Shown here: one piece after another, positions 59,260 through 61,108 of the stretch
Layout of the letters: each line of letters begins with the position of its first letter
Position numbering within the stretch: position 1 is the stretch's first letter
Assembly: GCA_037444845.1 (NCBI GenBank)
Contig: JBBILQ010000009.1
Coordinates: 1 to 61,108, forward strand
Reading direction: 5' to 3'
Length of the DNA: 61,108 nucleotides
Source: JARYMI01 sp037444845
GTDB lineage: Bacteria > Acidobacteriota > Aminicenantia > Aminicenantales > UBA8522
The notes under the pieces: generated by a model
Databases searched by the model: none
What the model was told of the DNA's origin: nothing
The model's input: only the letters and a program-made list of their open reading frames with translations
Translations under genes and position numbers: made by a program

Positions 59260-60348
59260 GTGGACAGCAGAAAGAACATCTATCCGGATCTGATCGCGAG
59301 GCTGAAGCAGGGCCAACCACTGGCCCTGGCGACGATCATCGAAACAAGCGGGTCAACTCCCCAGGTTGCGGGAGCCTCGGCAATTTTTTCCGAGAAGGGA
59401 CTGGTTCTCGGGACGCTGGGAGGGGGGATTATGGAAGCCGACGCTCAAAAAAAAGCGTCCTCCGCCCTCAAGAAAAAGAAATCCCTCTTCTATGAATTCA
59501 AGCTCCAGGGAGATGGCTCATCAGAGGAGGAGGCAGCCTGCGGCGGGTCTGTCGCTGTTCTTATCGATGCCTCTCCCTCGCGGAGCCTTCAGGCATTTGT
59601 CGATTTAAGAGAATCTCTTCGGTTACGCCGCGCTGGCATCCTGGCCACGCGGGCTGATGTCTCGCCAGGCGGGGAGGCGGCCATCCATCGGCTCTGGGTT
59701 GATCCGTGGAGGAATCGGGGAGGCCGGGCCGAATTAAAACCCTGGGGAGGGACGCTCGAACTCGAAGAAATCCTCCGTGAAGGGAATCTTAGGGTCGCCA
59801 GGAGAGCGGCGAGAAGAGGAAGGGCGGACGAATTGACCCTTCTTTTTCTCGAGCCAGTTTATCCGCTCGCCCGGCTGGTCATTGCCGGCGCTGGGCACGT
59901 CGGGCAGGCATTGGCTCATCTCGGCAAATTCTTGGATTTCGAGGTCACGGTTATCGATGACAGGCCTGAGTTTGCCAGCCACGAGCGAATCCCGGAGGCA
60001 GACGCCATCATCGTCGGAGATATTGGTCAGGCCGTCCGGGATTTTCCTGTCTCAGCCGACACTTATATCGTCATCGTGACGCGGGGCCACCGCCACGATG
60101 CCGAAGCCCTCCAAGCTTGCCTGCGCTCCCCGGCCGCCTACATCGGGATGATCGGGAGCGCTCGCAAAGTGGCCCTGATGCGGGAAAAGTTCCTCGGGGA
60201 AGGCTGGGCGACGGCTGTTGAGTTCGACCGCGTCCGTGCGCCCGTCGGGCTGCGGATCGGGTCGAAGACCGTGGAAGAGATTGCCGTGAGTATAGCCGCT
60301 GAGCTCGTTCTCGCGAGAAGTCAAGCTCGGGGAGAGCCCAGGGGATAA
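59260..60348 (+). CDS. xdhC: XdhC/CoxI-family molybdenum-enzyme maturation factor
   Basis: A 362-residue protein that helps insert the sulfurated molybdenum cofactor into xanthine dehydrogenase-like enzymes. The N-terminal XdhC-CoxI domain has ALATIIETSGSTP near residue 20; the C-terminal Rossmann domain has VIAGAGHVGQALA, TRGHRHDAEAL and YIGMIGSARKVALM. The ORF is open upstream through the repeat element to 58942, but that stretch is not coding. The GTG at 59260 gives a family-like start (VDSRKNIYPDLIARL). No molybdenum hydroxylase subunit gene is in view. Confidence 0.9.
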   Translation: MDSRKNIYPDLIARLKQGQPLALATIIETSGSTPQVAGASAIFSEKGLVLGTLGGGIMEADAQKKASSALKKKKSLFYEFKLQGDGSSEEEAACGGSVAVLIDASPSRSLQAFVDLRESLRLRRAGILATRADVSPGGEAAIHRLWVDPWRNRGGRAELKPWGGTLELEEILREGNLRVARRAARRGRADELTLLFLEPVYPLARLVIAGAGHVGQALAHLGKFLDFEVTVIDDRPEFASHERIPEADAIIVGDIGQAVRDFPVSADTYIVIVTRGHRHDAEALQACLRSPAAYIGMIGSARKVALMREKFLGEGWATAVEFDRVRAPVGLRIGSKTVEEIAVSIAAELVLARSQARGEPRG

Positions 60349-60355
60349 AACTCCG

Positions 60356-60955
60356 ATGATCTGGGCGGTCGTCCTTGGAGCTGGAGAATCGAAGAGGATA
60401 GGGGAACCAAAGCTTCTTCTTCCCTGCGGCGACAAGACCATGATCGAAACCGTCATCGAAAAGACGCTTGAATCACGGGTTGACAAGACTCTGGTTGTCC
60501 TGGGTTCCAATTGGCGGAAAATCGGGCGAATCGTCAAGGCCTACGACGTTCAGGTTGCAGTCAATCTACGATTCCGGGAAGGGATGCTCTCCTCCGTCCA
60601 GCGGGGAATCTCCGCGCTCCCCCGTTCGTCGCGCGCGGCGGTCATTGTTCTGGCTGACCAGCCTGCCCTTTCGGCTCGAGTCATCGATAGGCTGATGGAT
60701 GCTTATGCCCGCGGAAAAAAGGGGCTGGTCGTTCCCGTCTACCGGAAAAAAAGGGGCCATCCCCTGCTCATAGACCTCAAATACCGTCAGGAAATAGGGC
60801 AGCTCGACCCCCGCATCGGGCTGCGTCAATTGATCCAGAGACACCCTGAAGACCTCCTCGAGGTCAAAGTCTCGAACCCGGCCGTCCTGAACGATATCGA
60901 TACCGTCCAGGATTACAAGAGATCCTTGGCCGGAAAAAGCCGTCCTCGTCTGTGA
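60356..60955 (+). CDS. mocA: MocA-like molybdenum cofactor cytidylyltransferase
   Basis: A 199-residue nucleotidyltransferase that makes the cytosine-dinucleotide form of the molybdenum cofactor. It has VVLGAGESKRIGEPKLLLP near the N-terminus, MLSSVQRGISAL and VLADQPALSARVI, close to MocA/CoxI-operon proteins. It begins 7 bp after the xdhC stop, so the two work together on the same class of enzymes. A role in adenylyl rather than cytidylyl transfer cannot be excluded. Confidence 0.85.
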   Translation: MIWAVVLGAGESKRIGEPKLLLPCGDKTMIETVIEKTLESRVDKTLVVLGSNWRKIGRIVKAYDVQVAVNLRFREGMLSSVQRGISALPRSSRAAVIVLADQPALSARVIDRLMDAYARGKKGLVVPVYRKKRGHPLLIDLKYRQEIGQLDPRIGLRQLIQRHPEDLLEVKVSNPAVLNDIDTVQDYKRSLAGKSRPRL

Positions 60956-61033
60956 TTTTGGCGATTGACGAGCGAGGGGGCACGGGGGAGAGGCTGACGC
61001 CACCCATCGGGTGCAGGCGTATCGCGCTTAGTT

Positions 61034-61108
61034 ATGCTGAAAGCCAAGCACTTCTATCCTGACCTATTCACAAATTATGCCAGAAAGCAGGCCCCTCCCC
61101 TGGGGGGA
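61034..61108 (+). CDS. Partial ORF at the right edge of the window
   Basis: An open frame from an ATG at 61034 runs off the window: MLKAKHFYPDLFTNYARK and onwards, 25 codons. The residues look protein-like, but no ribosome-binding site precedes it and no family can be assigned from 25 residues. The 78 bp between mocA and this ATG hold nothing I can identify. Confidence 0.25.
   Translation, partial: MLKAKHFYPDLFTNYARKQAPPLGG

Noticed and set aside
1..61108. CRISPR array, prophage, restriction or toxin-antitoxin system
   Set aside because: No regularly spaced repeats, phage structural genes, nuclease/methylase pairs or toxin families were seen.

Overview
The window looks like a chromosomal segment from a Gram-negative, LPS-making bacterium with GC of roughly 55-58 percent. 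Several features suggest an Acidobacteriota or Aminicenantes-type lineage: an Oar-like TonB receptor with a carboxypeptidase-regulatory domain, a seven-bladed SBBP-repeat surface protein, a clostridial-order Rnf complex, Mla (MCE) lipid transport and heptosyltransferase genes. This placement is inferred from gene content, not from a marker-gene search. The dnaA-dnaN pair near 30.6-33.2 kb may mark the region of the replication origin. Clear sigma70-type promoters (TTGaca, 16-18 bp, TATAAT) stand upstream of many operons.

Layout. 0-8.3 kb: a truncated IS91-type transposase at the left edge, a secreted M14 peptidase (-), then an overlapping SBBP propeller and TonB-dependent receptor pair (+). 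8.3-15.2 kb (-): a fatty-acid/phospholipid operon (YceD-rpmF-plsX-fabG-acpP-fabF) followed by etfBA and a Tat-exported S66 peptidase. 15.3-23.5 kb: a dispersed inverted-repeat element, a small conserved protein, polA, a lipoprotein fragment, a membrane-anchored serine hydrolase, an orphan Cys-rich secreted protein and a GNAT protein (-). 23.6-30.6 kb (+): rnfCDGEAB, then RseC, a Tat-signal NusG-II protein and ApbE; a 10-N assembly gap breaks the end of rnfC. 30.6-33.2 kb (-): dnaN and dnaA, with a DnaA-box palindrome upstream of dnaA. 33.3-37.3 kb (-): an HEXXH/TolB-propeller/barrel protein and two lipoproteins.

37.5-45 kb: folD, rpmB, a waaF-gmhB-spoT operon (-), an FmdB zinc ribbon (-) and an exported MEMO-AMMECR1 fusion (-), with two unexplained intergenic repeat regions. 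45-50.8 kb (+): two small membrane proteins, then LolB-like lipoprotein, ispE, tRNA-Gln, prs, rplY, pth, rpsF, rpsR and rplI. 50.8-58.5 kb (+): dnaB, mlaEFD, radA, a YacL-type PIN-TRAM protein, ispD and ispF. 58.5-61.1 kb: a small unknown gene (-), a second copy of the inverted-repeat element, xdhC and a MocA-like gene, then an ORF that runs off the window.

How the genes fit together. Most of the window is housekeeping: fatty acid synthesis (fab/plsX), isoprenoid synthesis (ispE/D/F), replication (dnaA/dnaN/dnaB/polA), translation and envelope upkeep. The Rnf cluster would couple ferredoxin and NAD to an ion gradient, and ApbE supplies the covalent FMN of RnfG and RnfD. I found no obvious defence island, CRISPR array or phage. 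The least explained material is the intergenic repeats (two inverted copies of one REPIN-like element, a second palindromic element before waaF, and a 300 bp segment bounded by direct repeats after folD), the exported MEMO-AMMECR1 fusion, the Tat-NusG-II protein beside Rnf, and the ispE/tRNA-Gln overlap.
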